Of a DNA stretch of 64,000 nt, positions 9,225 to 18,091 are shown in pieces (positions within the stretch are counted from its first letter, which is position 1; each line of letters begins with the position of its first letter). A program made the position numbers and the translations under genes. Under the pieces are notes generated by a model. The model searched no databases. It was not told the DNA's origin and saw only the letters and a list, made by a program, of their open reading frames with translations. This stretch comes from Sulfitobacter sp. OXR-159 (GTDB taxonomy: Bacteria > Pseudomonadota > Alphaproteobacteria > Rhodobacterales > Rhodobacteraceae): NCBI RefSeq assembly GCF_034377145.1, contig NZ_CP139707.1, forward strand, positions 3,269,501 through 3,333,500, read 5' to 3'.

Positions 9225-10193
9225 TCAGGTCAGTGTATCCGCAAGCCAGTTTTCCAGCAAGAAATGCGCGATGGCCCCGCGCCGGGCGGGCAACAGACGC
9301 GGGTGGCTTCCGGCAAAGACATCCATCATCTCTTCGCGGGTGACCCAAAGCGCGTCTTCGATCTCAACCGGCTCAATGGTCAGGTCACGGCTCAGCGCTT
9401 CGCCAGCGCAACCCAACATCAGCGAGGCCGGAAAAGGCCATGGCTGGCTGGAAAGGTAGCTCACCGCGCCGACTTGCACCCCTGCTTCTTCAAAAACCTC
9501 CCGCCGCACGGCGGCCTCTACCGTCTCTCCCGGTTCGACAAAGCCTGCCAGCAGGGAATACATCCCCTCGGGCCAGCCGGGGGAGCGGCCCATGAGCACG
9601 GAGTTGCCATGGGTTATCAACATGATGACCACCGGGTCGGTGCGCGGGAAATGCGCGCCGCCGCAGTCGGGGCAGACGCGCTGCCATCCGCCTTGGGCCG
9701 GATCGGTCGCAGCGCCGCAGCGCGCGCAATGGCGGTGCGTTTCGTGCCAACCGAGGATCGCCTTGCCGCTGGCAGCCAGTTCGGCATCGCGCGGGTCAAG
9801 CCATGTCATCACCCGCCGCAACTCGGCGAATGCCATGTCATCGCCCAGCAGTGGGTGCCGCTGCTCGCTGGGGTCAAGGAACGCCCCCAGTTGCGATTGG
9901 TCCAGATCGGCAGGCTGCCAGCCTGAAATATCGACGGCAAAGCGCGCGGCCCCGTCCTCACGGCCCAGCAAGATCGGCGCGGCAGCGGCCTCTTGCAGCG
10001 CCGGGTGATCCATCGCCAATCGGACCAAACCGGCAGGGCGTTCAGGCGCGATCAGGGGTTTGCCACGCCAAAAGACGATGGCGCGCGCCGCAGGGTCGGC
10101 GCGAAGCTGCGCCAACGCTTCCGGGTTGCCACGTATCTCTCCCGCCCGATCAAGGGCCGAGCCTCCAAAGGTTACCGTCTCCGCGTGACGCAT
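9225..10193 (-). CDS. nudC: NAD(H) pyrophosphatase/decapping Nudix hydrolase NudC
   Basis: Hydrolyses NADH and can remove NAD caps from RNA in the family. The 322 residues show the full NudC layout: an N-terminal NUDIX-like domain, a four-Cys zinc ribbon (Cys156, Cys159, Cys174, Cys177), a Nudix box at about 217-239 with the core REVFEEAGV, and the diagnostic SQPWPFPAS motif at 249-257. The ATG at 10193 is chosen because GGGAG precedes it; the open frame upstream to 10310 has no such support. It is likely monocistronic. Confidence 0.93.
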   Translation of the reverse strand: MRHAETVTFGGSALDRAGEIRGNPEALAQLRADPAARAIVFWRGKPLIAPERPAGLVRLAMDHPALQEAAAAPILLGREDGAARFAVDISGWQPADLDQSQLGAFLDPSEQRHPLLGDDMAFAELRRVMTWLDPRDAELAASGKAILGWHETHRHCARCGAATDPAQGGWQRVCPDCGGAHFPRTDPVVIMLITHGNSVLMGRSPGWPEGMYSLLAGFVEPGETVEAAVRREVFEEAGVQVGAVSYLSSQPWPFPASLMLGCAGEALSRDLTIEPVEIEDALWVTREEMMDVFAGSHPRLLPARRGAIAHFLLENWLADTLT

Positions 10194-10359
10194 GGTGCTC
10201 TCCCGATACCGGCCCGATACAGGCTTTGTGCGTTTCGCCCAGCCATGCCACGGCGCAGGCGATATTGGCAATCCCAAGCCCCCTTGCCAGAGCGGTTGAA
10301 ATCTGGTCATATCAAAACAGCTTTAGGTTGTGTAATTTTAACGAGTAATTCCCTTTACG

Positions 10360-12204
10360 GTGAACAAGCGCAGCACATATGTCACGGCCGGTGTCGTTCC
10401 CCCCGAGGGGGGCACCCCGGTCGGGGCACGTCTGCGCATATTGGCCACGACTGATTTGCACATGCAAATTGTAGGCCATGATTATGTGGGCGACCGTTCG
10501 GTGGGGCACCATGGGCTGGCCGGGGTTGCCACGCTGATCCGCGCCGCCCGGCAAGAGGCCGCTGAACAGGGCGCGGCCTGTCTCTTGCTCGACAATGGTG
10601 ATCTGTTGCAGGGCAATGCCTTGGGCGACCAACTCGCCCAGATGCCGGTCACCCCCACGCATCCGCTTGTCGCCTGTGTAAACCATCTGCGATATGATGG
10701 ATTGGGCTTGGGCAATCACGACCTTGATCATGGTCTGCCCTATCTGCGCGCCGTGGCGGGCGCGATTGATATGCCGCTGATCTCAACTAATTTGCATCTG
10801 ACCGATCCCGGCCCCCTGCGCCGCTGGGCCGTTGTGTCATGCCTGCTGCCCGCTGTCGGGGGGCATCCCTCCTCTACGCTGCAGGTTGGCCTGCTCTCCG
10901 TTCTGCCGGGCCGAACGGCGATTTGGAACCGCGAGGTCTTGGAAGACGCGGCTGAGATCGTCAGCCCCCTCGAAAGCCTGCGCAGCGCCGCCCTGACGCT
11001 GCGGGCAGAGGGGGCCGACCTGATCGTGCTGCTGGCCCATATGGGCATCCCCCAAAAAGGAGAGATCGCCGCCGAAGAAGACATCTGCGCCTTGGCTCAG
11101 ATCGAAGGGATCGACGCCGTGATTACCGGCCACACCCACCTTCGGTTTCCCGGCGCGGACCACGGCCCGCGCAAGGGGGTCGACACGCAGGCAGGCACCC
11201 TGTCCAACCGACCGGCGGCAATGCCGGGGTTTGGCGGGTCCGATTTGGCGGTGCTAGATTTGGCCCTTGAACGGGACGCACGGGGGGGTTGGCGGGTGTC
11301 GCAGCATCACAGCCACCTGCGCGACAACAGCGCGCAAACGCTGGCCGATCCCGTGGTGCTCAGTGCCGCGCGGATCAGTCACATTGGCACCCGCAAGCAT
11401 CTGGAAGAGGTGGTCGGTCACACGGGGAGGCCGCTGCACAACTACTTTGCCCTTGCCATGCCCACCCCCATCGACGCGCTGACCGCCCGCGCGCAGGCCG
11501 AGGTGATACGCAAGGGCGTGGCGGGCACGGCAGACAGCGCATTGCCCATCCTCGCGGCCACGGCGGCACATACGGCGGGCGGGCGCGGCGGGCCCGAGCA
11601 TTTTCTGCACATCCCCCCCGGTGCGGTGCAGCGCCGCCATATCGCCGGGCTGGTTCCTTATCAAAACGCGGTCTGGGCGCTGCGTATCACGGGGGCTGAC
11701 CTCCGGCGACGGCTGGAAAAAGCGGCCGAGGTTTTCGCCCCGCTTGGCAGTGCGACAGGTCCGCTTCTCGACCCGTGCCGCCCGCCCTTTCACTGCGATA
11801 CGATCTACGGCGTGACCTATGCAATCGACCCGCAGCGCCCCCGTGGGGCCCGTATCACCGCGCTGTCGTGGCAGGGGGTTCCTGTCGAGCCCGACCAACA
11901 GTTTCTATTGGCAACCAACCAGTTTCGCGCAGCGGGCGGCGGCGGATTTGACCGTACCCCCATCGCAGATGTCGCCCTGCGCAGCCCGCTGCCCCTGACA
12001 GACGCGCTGATTGCCGCCCTCGCCACGGGCCCGGACCACCCGTGGTCGGACGCCCTCCCATGGCACTTCGATGCGACCGGAGCGCAAGCGGTCCACTATA
12101 CCTCACCGGGCGCACTGCCCTTTCTTAATGATATCGCGCACCTGTCGCCCGATCCCCGCGGAATGACGGCGTCGGGCTTTGCCCAGATTTGGATCCGCTT
12201 GTGA
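10360..12204 (+). CDS. cpdB: CpdB-like 2',3'-cyclic-nucleotide phosphodiesterase/3'-nucleotidase
   Basis: A 614-residue dimetal phosphoesterase fused to a 5'-nucleotidase C-terminal domain. The metallophosphatase motifs are ATTDLHMQIVGHDY (residues about 30-43), DNGDLLQGN, GLGNHDLDHG, LLAHMGIP and ITGHTHLRF. The C-terminal domain carries LVPYQNAVWALRITGADLRR. In E. coli this family salvages nucleotides in the periplasm. Here the region before the first motif is polar and shows no signal peptide. The predicted start is GTG at 10360 with no good ribosome site, so the true N-terminus is uncertain. The spacing from the divergent nudC is about 166 bp. Confidence 0.85.
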   Translation: MNKRSTYVTAGVVPPEGGTPVGARLRILATTDLHMQIVGHDYVGDRSVGHHGLAGVATLIRAARQEAAEQGAACLLLDNGDLLQGNALGDQLAQMPVTPTHPLVACVNHLRYDGLGLGNHDLDHGLPYLRAVAGAIDMPLISTNLHLTDPGPLRRWAVVSCLLPAVGGHPSSTLQVGLLSVLPGRTAIWNREVLEDAAEIVSPLESLRSAALTLRAEGADLIVLLAHMGIPQKGEIAAEEDICALAQIEGIDAVITGHTHLRFPGADHGPRKGVDTQAGTLSNRPAAMPGFGGSDLAVLDLALERDARGGWRVSQHHSHLRDNSAQTLADPVVLSAARISHIGTRKHLEEVVGHTGRPLHNYFALAMPTPIDALTARAQAEVIRKGVAGTADSALPILAATAAHTAGGRGGPEHFLHIPPGAVQRRHIAGLVPYQNAVWALRITGADLRRRLEKAAEVFAPLGSATGPLLDPCRPPFHCDTIYGVTYAIDPQRPRGARITALSWQGVPVEPDQQFLLATNQFRAAGGGGFDRTPIADVALRSPLPLTDALIAALATGPDHPWSDALPWHFDATGAQAVHYTSPGALPFLNDIAHLSPDPRGMTASGFAQIWIRL

Positions 12205-12240
12205 GGCTTGCACTTCGATCCTTCCCCTCCTATATGGGCC

Positions 12241-12338
12241 TTGAGAGGTTGGTGCGGGCAAGCGCCTCGCCAACCCGGTCAGATCCGGAAGGAAGCAGCC
12301 GTAACGAGCCCCGCTTGGGTCGTTATCAGCCTCTCACC
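12241..12338 (+). ncRNA. ffs: Small signal recognition particle RNA (4.5S)
   Basis: The apical loop core GTCAGATCCGGAAGGAAGCA at 12279-12298 is the conserved Ffh-binding domain of bacterial SRP RNA. GAGAGG at about 12243 can pair with CCTCTC at about 12330 to close the hairpin, giving roughly the usual 97-100 nt. The RNA works with Ffh in co-translational targeting. Ends are estimated from pairing. It is followed about 29 nt later by the hairpin repeat at 12367. Confidence 0.92.
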
Positions 12339-12366
12339 ACCGTCTCATTGTGCAATGCGACGCCCC

Positions 12367-12394
12367 GGCAGTCGTTCCGCAGGAACGATGAGAG
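12367..12394. repeat. 28-bp hairpin repeat, copy 1 (downstream of SRP RNA)
   Basis: Fixed flanks GGCAG and TGAGAG enclose a 7-bp stem, TCGTTCC with GGAACGA, and a GCA loop. The same design with compensating stem changes lies at 53267-53294. No T run follows, so it is not a simple intrinsic terminator. The rest of 12339-12507 shows no gene. Confidence 0.65.
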
Positions 12395-12507
12395 GGGTCG
12401 CTTCTCCAAAGAAATTGTCGCGGTTGAGAGATAACAGGCCCGGCGACATGCCCCGCCTGCGGGCACCACGGGCATCGCCCCCTAGGGAGGGCGCCGCCCA
12501 CATCATC

Positions 12508-13341
12508 TTACAGCCGATCCGCCTCAAATGTATCACAGGCCGCGATCTCGCCGCTCTCAAAGCCCCGTTCGAACCAACGCGCACGTTGCTCTGACGTGCC
12601 ATGGGTAAAGGTATGCGGTTGTGGCACCTGACCGGCCTGCCGTTGCAAATGGTCATCTCCGATCATCCGCGCCGCATTCAGAGCTTCCTGAAGGTCGCCT
12701 TTCTCCATCAACCCTTCGACGTTCGACGCCCAGATCCCTGAAAAACAATCAGCCATCAGTTCAAGCCGCACGGTCAGGGCATTCGCCTCAACCTGAGAGG
12801 ACTGCTGCCGCATCCGGGCCACCTGCGGCAAGACGCCGATCTCATTTTGCACATGATGGGCGACCTCATGCGCGATCACATAGGCCGCCGCGAAATCGCC
12901 CTCTGCACCAAGGCGCTGGTCCAGCGTGCGGAAAAAGGCGGTGTCGAGATAGGCCATGTTATCCGCCGGGCAGTAAAAGGGGCCGGTTGCGCCGGAGGCA
13001 CCGCCACAGGCGCTTTGGGTGACATTCTCGAACACGACAAGCTTGGGCGGCGTATATGTTTCCCCCAGTTGCTCTTGGAAAATCCGGCTCCAGACCTGTT
13101 CTGTCGTGGTCAGCACGCGGGCGGCGAAATCGACTTGCGGGTCTTCGCTGTCGCTCAGCGGGCGGGACTGCTGGACCTGACCGCCGCCTTGGCCGGTCAA
13201 TAGCGGGGTCACGTCGATGCCGGTGAAATATCCAATGGCCATAACCGCCAGAACGCCCACCAGACCAAGTCCGCCAGCCTTGCCGGCGCCTCCGCTACGG
13301 CGAATGACATTCTTGCTCCGCCCAATTCCCCGCAAACGCAT
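12508..13341 (-). CDS. ypfJ: Neutral zinc metallopeptidase, YpfJ family
   Basis: A 277-residue membrane-anchored putative peptidase. It begins with a basic segment, then one hydrophobic helix at about 24-40 (GGLGLVGVLAVMAIGYF). The rest would face the periplasm. The zincin motif HEVAHHVQNE lies near residue 157, the family signature ACGGASGATGPFYCPADNMAYLD lies before it, and a conserved DCFSGIW follows. The length matches the family (about 280-300). The substrate is unknown. It is convergent with the SRP RNA region and divergent from the DUF202 gene. Confidence 0.9.
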   Translation of the reverse strand: MRLRGIGRSKNVIRRSGGAGKAGGLGLVGVLAVMAIGYFTGIDVTPLLTGQGGGQVQQSRPLSDSEDPQVDFAARVLTTTEQVWSRIFQEQLGETYTPPKLVVFENVTQSACGGASGATGPFYCPADNMAYLDTAFFRTLDQRLGAEGDFAAAYVIAHEVAHHVQNEIGVLPQVARMRQQSSQVEANALTVRLELMADCFSGIWASNVEGLMEKGDLQEALNAARMIGDDHLQRQAGQVPQPHTFTHGTSEQRARWFERGFESGEIAACDTFEADRL

Positions 13342-13404
13342 GAACCGTCCCCCGCTATGTCAAAGTTTATTGCCACATGAACGCGCAAAGCGCAGATTGG
13401 TTCA

Positions 13405-13767
13405 ATGAAGGATAAAAACGATCTCGCTGAGAGCCGCACCGATTGGGCCGAGGACCGCACGATCCTGGCCAATGAGCGCACCTTTGCGGGCTGGATGCGC
13501 ACCGGCATGGCCTGTGTGGCCGTGGCGATTGGTCTGCGTGCCGTCTTTGGTGAGTTTGAGCCGACATGGGTGGCCAAGGCTGTGGCCTCGGTCTTCATCA
13601 TAGCCGCGCTCTATGTCTATTGGGCGGCACAGGCGTCGGCGGCGAAAACCCAAAAGCGGCTGAGCGACCATCACGCCAACGCCCAGCCCAACGGTCGCAT
13701 GAAAATTCTGGCCGCGATCCTTGCGGTTGCCTCAACCGGCGTCGGCGCGATCCTCTGGATGCTCTGA
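13405..13767 (+). CDS. DUF202/YidH-family small membrane protein
   Basis: A 120-residue inner-membrane protein with the DUF202 opening DRTILANERTFAGWMRTGMA at about 17-36, followed by three hydrophobic segments at about 33-48, 56-75 and 98-118. The hallmark LANERTxLAWxRT pattern is conserved. The function is not established for the family. There is no strong ribosome site; the ATG at 13405 is the only one that gives the full domain. It lies 77 bp before dnaX and could share its transcript. Confidence 0.8.
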   Translation: MKDKNDLAESRTDWAEDRTILANERTFAGWMRTGMACVAVAIGLRAVFGEFEPTWVAKAVASVFIIAALYVYWAAQASAAKTQKRLSDHHANAQPNGRMKILAAILAVASTGVGAILWML

Positions 13768-13844
13768 GCATCCCGCAAGCACGGTAGACGCCACGGCGCG
13801 GAGCGCCTAGTTTACGGCCTTGACCGAATCCGATCTGGGGCACC

Positions 13845-15605
13845 ATGACAGATACATCCGCCTACCGCGTTCTGGCCCGCAAATACCGGCCCGAAACCTT
13901 TGCCGATCTTGTCGGCCAAGACGCCATGGTGCGCACGCTCAAGAACGCTTTTGCCGCCGACCGGATCGCGCAGGCCTTTGTGATGACGGGCATCCGCGGC
14001 ACCGGCAAGACGACCACCGCGCGGATCATCGCCAAGGGGATGAACTGCATCGGGCCGGACGGTAACGGCGGGCCAACGACTGATCCCTGCGGCGTGTGCG
14101 AACACTGCACCGCGATCATGGAAGGCCGCCACGTCGACGTGATGGAGATGGACGCGGCCTCGAACACTGGCGTCGCCAACATCCGCGAGATCATCGATTC
14201 GGTGCACTATCGCGCCGCCTCGGCCCGCTACAAAGTCTATATCATCGACGAAGTGCACATGCTTTCCACCGGCGCGTTCAACGCGCTGCTGAAGACGTTG
14301 GAAGAGCCGCCCGAACACGTCAAATTCATCTTCGCCACCACCGAGATCCGCAAGGTGCCTGTGACCGTGCTGTCGCGCTGTCAGCGCTTCGATCTGCGCC
14401 GGATTGAGCCCGAAGTGATGATTGCTCTGCTGCGCAAAATCGCCACAGCCGAGGGGGCCGAGATCACCGACGACGCGCTGGCGCTCATCACCCGCGCCGC
14501 CGAAGGCTCCGCCCGTGATGCGACCTCGCTGCTGGATCAAGCGATCAGCCACGGCGCGGGCGAAACCGGCGCCGAACAGGTGCGCGCCATGCTGGGGCTG
14601 GCCGACCGGGGCCGGGTGCTGGACCTCTTTGACATGGTGCTGCGTGGTGACGCAGGCGCGGCGCTGACGGAACTTTCCGCGCAATATGCCGATGGGGCCG
14701 ACCCGATGGCGGTGCTACGCGATCTGGCCGAGATCACCCACTGGGTGTCGGTCGTTAAAATCACACCTGATGCCGCCGAAGACCCCACAATCGCCCCGGA
14801 AGAACGCGCCCGTGGCCAGCAAATGGCCGAGACCCTGCCGATGCGCGTGCTGACGCGGCTGTGGCAGATGCTGCTCAAGGCGCTGGACGAAGTCGCCGCC
14901 GCCCCCAACGCGATGATGGCCGCCGAAATGGCCGTGATCCGCCTGACCCATGTGGCCGATCTGCCTTCGCCCGAGGAACTGGTGCGCAAGCTGCAAAACA
15001 GCACGCCACCCCCGGCCCCCGGCCCCGTCGGTGGCAGCGGCGGCGGCAATGGCGCGCCCCAAGGCAGCACCGGCGCGCAGGCCGTGCAACACGCCCAGCA
15101 GCGCATGGCATCTAACCCCGGTCCACAGGGGCAGAGCACCACCTTGGCGCAAGACCTGAACGCCGCGCTGGCCCGCTTCCCGACCTTTGAACATGTGGTT
15201 GAGCTGATCCGCGTGAACCGCGATGTAAAACTGCTGGTCGAGGTCGAAACCTGCCTGCAACTGGCCGCCTATCAGCCCGGTCGCATCGAATTCGTCCCCA
15301 CCGACGACGCGCCCCGCGATCTGGCGCAACGGCTGGGGCAAAAGCTGCAACTCTGGACCGGCAACCGCTGGGCGGTGTCGCTGGTCAACGAGGGCGGCGC
15401 CGAAACCATCGCACAGATCCGCGATGCGCGTGAACTTGCGCTGAAGAAACAGGCCCAAGAGCACCCGATGATGCAGGCCGTGTTGGCACAGTTCCCCAAG
15501 GCCCGCATCACCGCGATCCGCACCCCCGAAGACATCGCCGCCGCCGCCACGGCAGAGGCGCTGCCAGAGGTCGAAGACGAATGGGATCCGTTCGAGGACG
15601 GTTGA
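13845..15605 (+). CDS. dnaX: DNA polymerase III subunit gamma/tau
   Basis: Clamp-loader ATPase of the replicative polymerase, 586 residues. Walker A is GIRGTGKTTT (about residue 46), the zinc module includes CGVCEHC (about 84-90), Walker B is YIIDEVHM, and the sensor and arginine finger region is LSRCQRFDLRR. Domain III follows, then a Gly/Pro-rich linker near residues 387-420, and a tau-like C-terminal domain. I see no slippery A-run that would yield a short gamma form by frameshifting. It is the first gene of the conserved dnaX-ybaB-recR cluster. Confidence 0.96.
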   Translation: MTDTSAYRVLARKYRPETFADLVGQDAMVRTLKNAFAADRIAQAFVMTGIRGTGKTTTARIIAKGMNCIGPDGNGGPTTDPCGVCEHCTAIMEGRHVDVMEMDAASNTGVANIREIIDSVHYRAASARYKVYIIDEVHMLSTGAFNALLKTLEEPPEHVKFIFATTEIRKVPVTVLSRCQRFDLRRIEPEVMIALLRKIATAEGAEITDDALALITRAAEGSARDATSLLDQAISHGAGETGAEQVRAMLGLADRGRVLDLFDMVLRGDAGAALTELSAQYADGADPMAVLRDLAEITHWVSVVKITPDAAEDPTIAPEERARGQQMAETLPMRVLTRLWQMLLKALDEVAAAPNAMMAAEMAVIRLTHVADLPSPEELVRKLQNSTPPPAPGPVGGSGGGNGAPQGSTGAQAVQHAQQRMASNPGPQGQSTTLAQDLNAALARFPTFEHVVELIRVNRDVKLLVEVETCLQLAAYQPGRIEFVPTDDAPRDLAQRLGQKLQLWTGNRWAVSLVNEGGAETIAQIRDARELALKKQAQEHPMMQAVLAQFPKARITAIRTPEDIAAAATAEALPEVEDEWDPFEDG

Positions 15606-15657
15606 TACCCCCCACCTCACGCCACATATAAACGACAACACAACAAGGAGACCCCAG

Positions 15658-16002
15658 ATGCTCAAGGGATTAGGCGGCCTCGGCGATATGGCCGGGATGA
15701 TGAAAAAAGCTCAGGAAATGCAGGGCAAAATGGCCGAACTGCAAGAGGAGATGCACAATATCACCGTTCAGGGTGAATCCGGTGCGGGCCTCGTCAAAGC
15801 GACCTGTAGCGCCAAGGGTGAGTTGAAGGGTCTCGATATCGACCCGTCGATCTTTAACAAAGACGAGAAAGAAGTCGTCGAAGACCTGATCCTTGCCGCC
15901 ATCAAAGACGCGCAGAGTAAAGCCTCTGAACGTGCGCAGGCCGAGATGAGCAAGCTGACCGAAGGCATGGGCCTGCCCGCAGGTATGAAACTGCCCTTCT
16001 AA
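15658..16002 (+). CDS. ybaB: Nucleoid-associated protein YbaB/EbfC
   Basis: A 114-residue DNA-binding protein. The N-terminal Met/Lys/Gln-rich helix ([19 protein letters not shown]) and the central [19 protein letters not shown] strand pair are typical of the family, which forms tweezer-like dimers on DNA. AAGGAG lies 8 bases before the ATG. It sits between dnaX and recR, the usual order, and probably takes part in recombination or chromosome organisation. Confidence 0.95.
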   Translation: MLKGLGGLGDMAGMMKKAQEMQGKMAELQEEMHNITVQGESGAGLVKATCSAKGELKGLDIDPSIFNKDEKEVVEDLILAAIKDAQSKASERAQAEMSKLTEGMGLPAGMKLPF

Positions 16003-16054
16003 ACGGTTGGGGCGGAAACGCCCCTCCCTTCCCTTTTCCCACAGGTGCCCCGCC

Positions 16055-16648
16055 TTGAGCTCTACCCGCGACATCGACGCTTTGATCGAGCTGATGGCGA
16101 AACTGCCCGGCCTTGGCCCCCGCTCGGCCCGGCGCGCGGTGCTGCACCTGATCCGCAAACGCGCGCTGTTGCTGACGCCCCTGTCCGACCTGATGCAGAC
16201 CGTCGCCGCCACGGCGCGCGAATGCCTGAACTGCGGCAACGTGGGCACCGCTGATGTCTGCGACATCTGCACCTCTGAAAAACGCGCCAATGGCGAGCTT
16301 TGCGTGGTCGAGGATGTGGCTGACCTTTGGGCGATGGAACGGTCCGGCGTGTTCAAGGGCCGCTATCATGTGCTGGGCGGCACGCTCTCGGCGCTGGATG
16401 CCATCGGCCCGCAGGAATTGCGTATCCCGCGTCTGGTGGACCGGATCGACACCGAAGGCGTGAGCGAGGTGATCCTCGCGCTCAACGCCACGATCGACGG
16501 GCAGACCACGGCGCATTACATCGCGGATCAGTTGGAGGGCCGGGTGCGGCTCACCTCCCTCGCTCAAGGGGTGCCGATTGGCGGGGAGTTGGATTACCTC
16601 GACGACGGGACGATCACCGCCGCAATGCAGGCGCGTAAGTCGATTTAA
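16055..16648 (+). CDS. recR: Recombination mediator RecR
   Basis: Works with RecO and RecF to load RecA at gaps. From TTG 16055 the protein has 197 residues, the normal size. The helix-hairpin-helix is [11 protein letters not shown] (about 15-25), the four-Cys zinc finger is [16 protein letters not shown], and the Toprim domain opens with [15 protein letters not shown]. An upstream TTG at 16007 would add an unrelated leader, while 16055 starts exactly where RecR proteins begin and has AGGTG in front. The TTG start suggests modest translation. Confidence 0.92.
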   Translation: MSSTRDIDALIELMAKLPGLGPRSARRAVLHLIRKRALLLTPLSDLMQTVAATARECLNCGNVGTADVCDICTSEKRANGELCVVEDVADLWAMERSGVFKGRYHVLGGTLSALDAIGPQELRIPRLVDRIDTEGVSEVILALNATIDGQTTAHYIADQLEGRVRLTSLAQGVPIGGELDYLDDGTITAAMQARKSI

Positions 16649-16667
16649 CCCTACCCAGAATCAAAGC

Positions 16668-16704
16668 GGGCCGCCCGCTCCTCCCAAAGCAGACGGCCCT
16701 TTTC
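16668..16704 (+). terminator. Terminator after recR
   Basis: GGGCCG (16668-16673) pairs with CGGCCC (16694-16699) and is followed by TTTTCC on the plus strand, just after the recR stop. Confidence 0.55.
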
Positions 16705-16716
16705 CGTGGCGACGCA

Positions 16717-16739
16717 GATCGTGCTGTCAGAGCACGATC
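16717..16739. terminator. Perfect hairpin overlapping the ornithine decarboxylase stop codon
   Basis: GATCGTGCT (16717-16725) and AGCACGATC (16731-16739) form a 9-bp stem around GTCAG. It overlaps the minus-strand decarboxylase stop at 16727-16729. It may protect the transcript end or block read-through from recR. There is no T run, so intrinsic termination is not certain. Confidence 0.5.
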
Positions 16740-17899
16740 ACATCAAGCGGCGGAAATCCATTGAACCCAACCGAACTGTAAGAGCTTGTGTAGGCTCCGC
16801 AAGCGCGAATCATCACTTTATCGCCATCGCGCAGGGCCAAAGGCAGATGAATCGGTCGTTTTTCGTAAAGAATGTCCGCCGAATCGCAGGACGGGCCAGC
16901 CAAAACGCAGGGTCCGGTCTCTTCGCCGTCGTGCGGGGTGACGATCTGATAGCGAATCGCTTCGCCTTCAGTTTCCGCCAGACCCGAGAAACGACCGATA
17001 TCCAGATAGACCCAACGGTGCAGATCATCCGCGGACTTACGGCTCACCAACATGACTTCGGCGGCGATGTGACCGGCCTCGGCCACCAGACCACGGCCCG
17101 GCTCTGCCATCACTTGCGGCACGTCGCCAAAGCGGGCTTTGACGGCGCGCATCACAGCGGCAGCATAGGCGCGGGGCGCTTCGATGCTCTCGCCGTAAAA
17201 GGCTGGAAAGCCGCCGCCGAGGTTCAGCAGTTGCAGGTCATGGCCATCTGCGCGGGCGGCATGCCACAGCGGCGCGACCTGATCCAACACCGGGTTCCAG
17301 AACTCCGCCTTTCGGGTCTGCGAGCCGACGTGGAAGGACAGGCCGAAGGGCACGAGGCCCACGGCAACCGCGTGGTTCAGCAGCGCAGGCAGCGCGGAAC
17401 CGGCACAGCCGAATTTGCGGCTAAGCGGCCAGTCTGCCATGGAGTTTTCAACGATCAAGCGCAGGTAGACCCGCGCGCCCGGTGCATGGGCGGCGATTTT
17501 GTCGAGTTCGGCTTCGCTGTCGGCTGCGAACAGGGTCACGCCTGCGGAATGCGCAAAAGCGATGTCGGAGGCGCGTTTGATGGTGTTGCCGAAGGAGATG
17601 TTTTCCGGTTTCGCACCTTGGCCGAGGCAAAGCTCAATCTCTGCCCGCGAGGCCGCGTCAAAGCCAGAGCCCTTTTTGACCAGCAGACGGATGATTTCCG
17701 GCGCCGGGTTTGCCTTCACCGCGTAGTGGATATGCGCCTCGCCCAGCCCCTTGTGCAGCGCGTCATATTGCGCGGCGACACGGTCGCGGCTGATCACCAG
17801 CGTTGGTTTGTCAAAGCTGTTGGCAGCGATATAGGCGGCAGCCGGATCGGCGAATGCAGTGGATGCGGTGCGCAGGGCACCGGGGACTGTAGCGTTCAT
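16727..17899 (-). CDS. Ornithine (or lysine/ornithine) decarboxylase, fold III PLP enzyme
   Basis: Makes putrescine (or cadaverine) from ornithine (or lysine). The 390-residue protein is of the alanine-racemase-fold decarboxylase group. The PLP lysine is Lys62 in HYAVKANPAP. SFHVGSQ, LNLGGGFP and EPGRGLVAEAG are the cofactor-binding loops, and the catalytic Cys lies in GPSCDSAD. The exact substrate cannot be set from sequence; ornithine is the likely main one. ATG 17899 is chosen because TTTGGAG precedes it by 6 bases. The 190-bp region upstream to 18091 holds its promoter. Confidence 0.9.
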   Translation of the reverse strand: MNATVPGALRTASTAFADPAAAYIAANSFDKPTLVISRDRVAAQYDALHKGLGEAHIHYAVKANPAPEIIRLLVKKGSGFDAASRAEIELCLGQGAKPENISFGNTIKRASDIAFAHSAGVTLFAADSEAELDKIAAHAPGARVYLRLIVENSMADWPLSRKFGCAGSALPALLNHAVAVGLVPFGLSFHVGSQTRKAEFWNPVLDQVAPLWHAARADGHDLQLLNLGGGFPAFYGESIEAPRAYAAAVMRAVKARFGDVPQVMAEPGRGLVAEAGHIAAEVMLVSRKSADDLHRWVYLDIGRFSGLAETEGEAIRYQIVTPHDGEETGPCVLAGPSCDSADILYEKRPIHLPLALRDGDKVMIRACGAYTSSYSSVGFNGFPPLDVIVL

Positions 17900-18091
17900 G
17901 GTCATCTCCAAAGAGCAGGTGGGGCTGGTTCCCCGCGTGTCGTTTCAAGAGACGTTACCGTCGCTACATAAACGCGGGTCAGTCAGAGTAGGAACTGACC
18001 GGCCAGAGGCGCGTGCGTTGGCGTCTGTAATGCGCCACATACGCCGTTTTAGGATTCGTACAAGGGGTAAAATTAGCCGAGAGGCAGATTG

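Noticed and set aside
12189..12434. Short plus-strand frames over the SRP RNA
   Set aside because: They lie across a conserved structured RNA and have no ribosome site.
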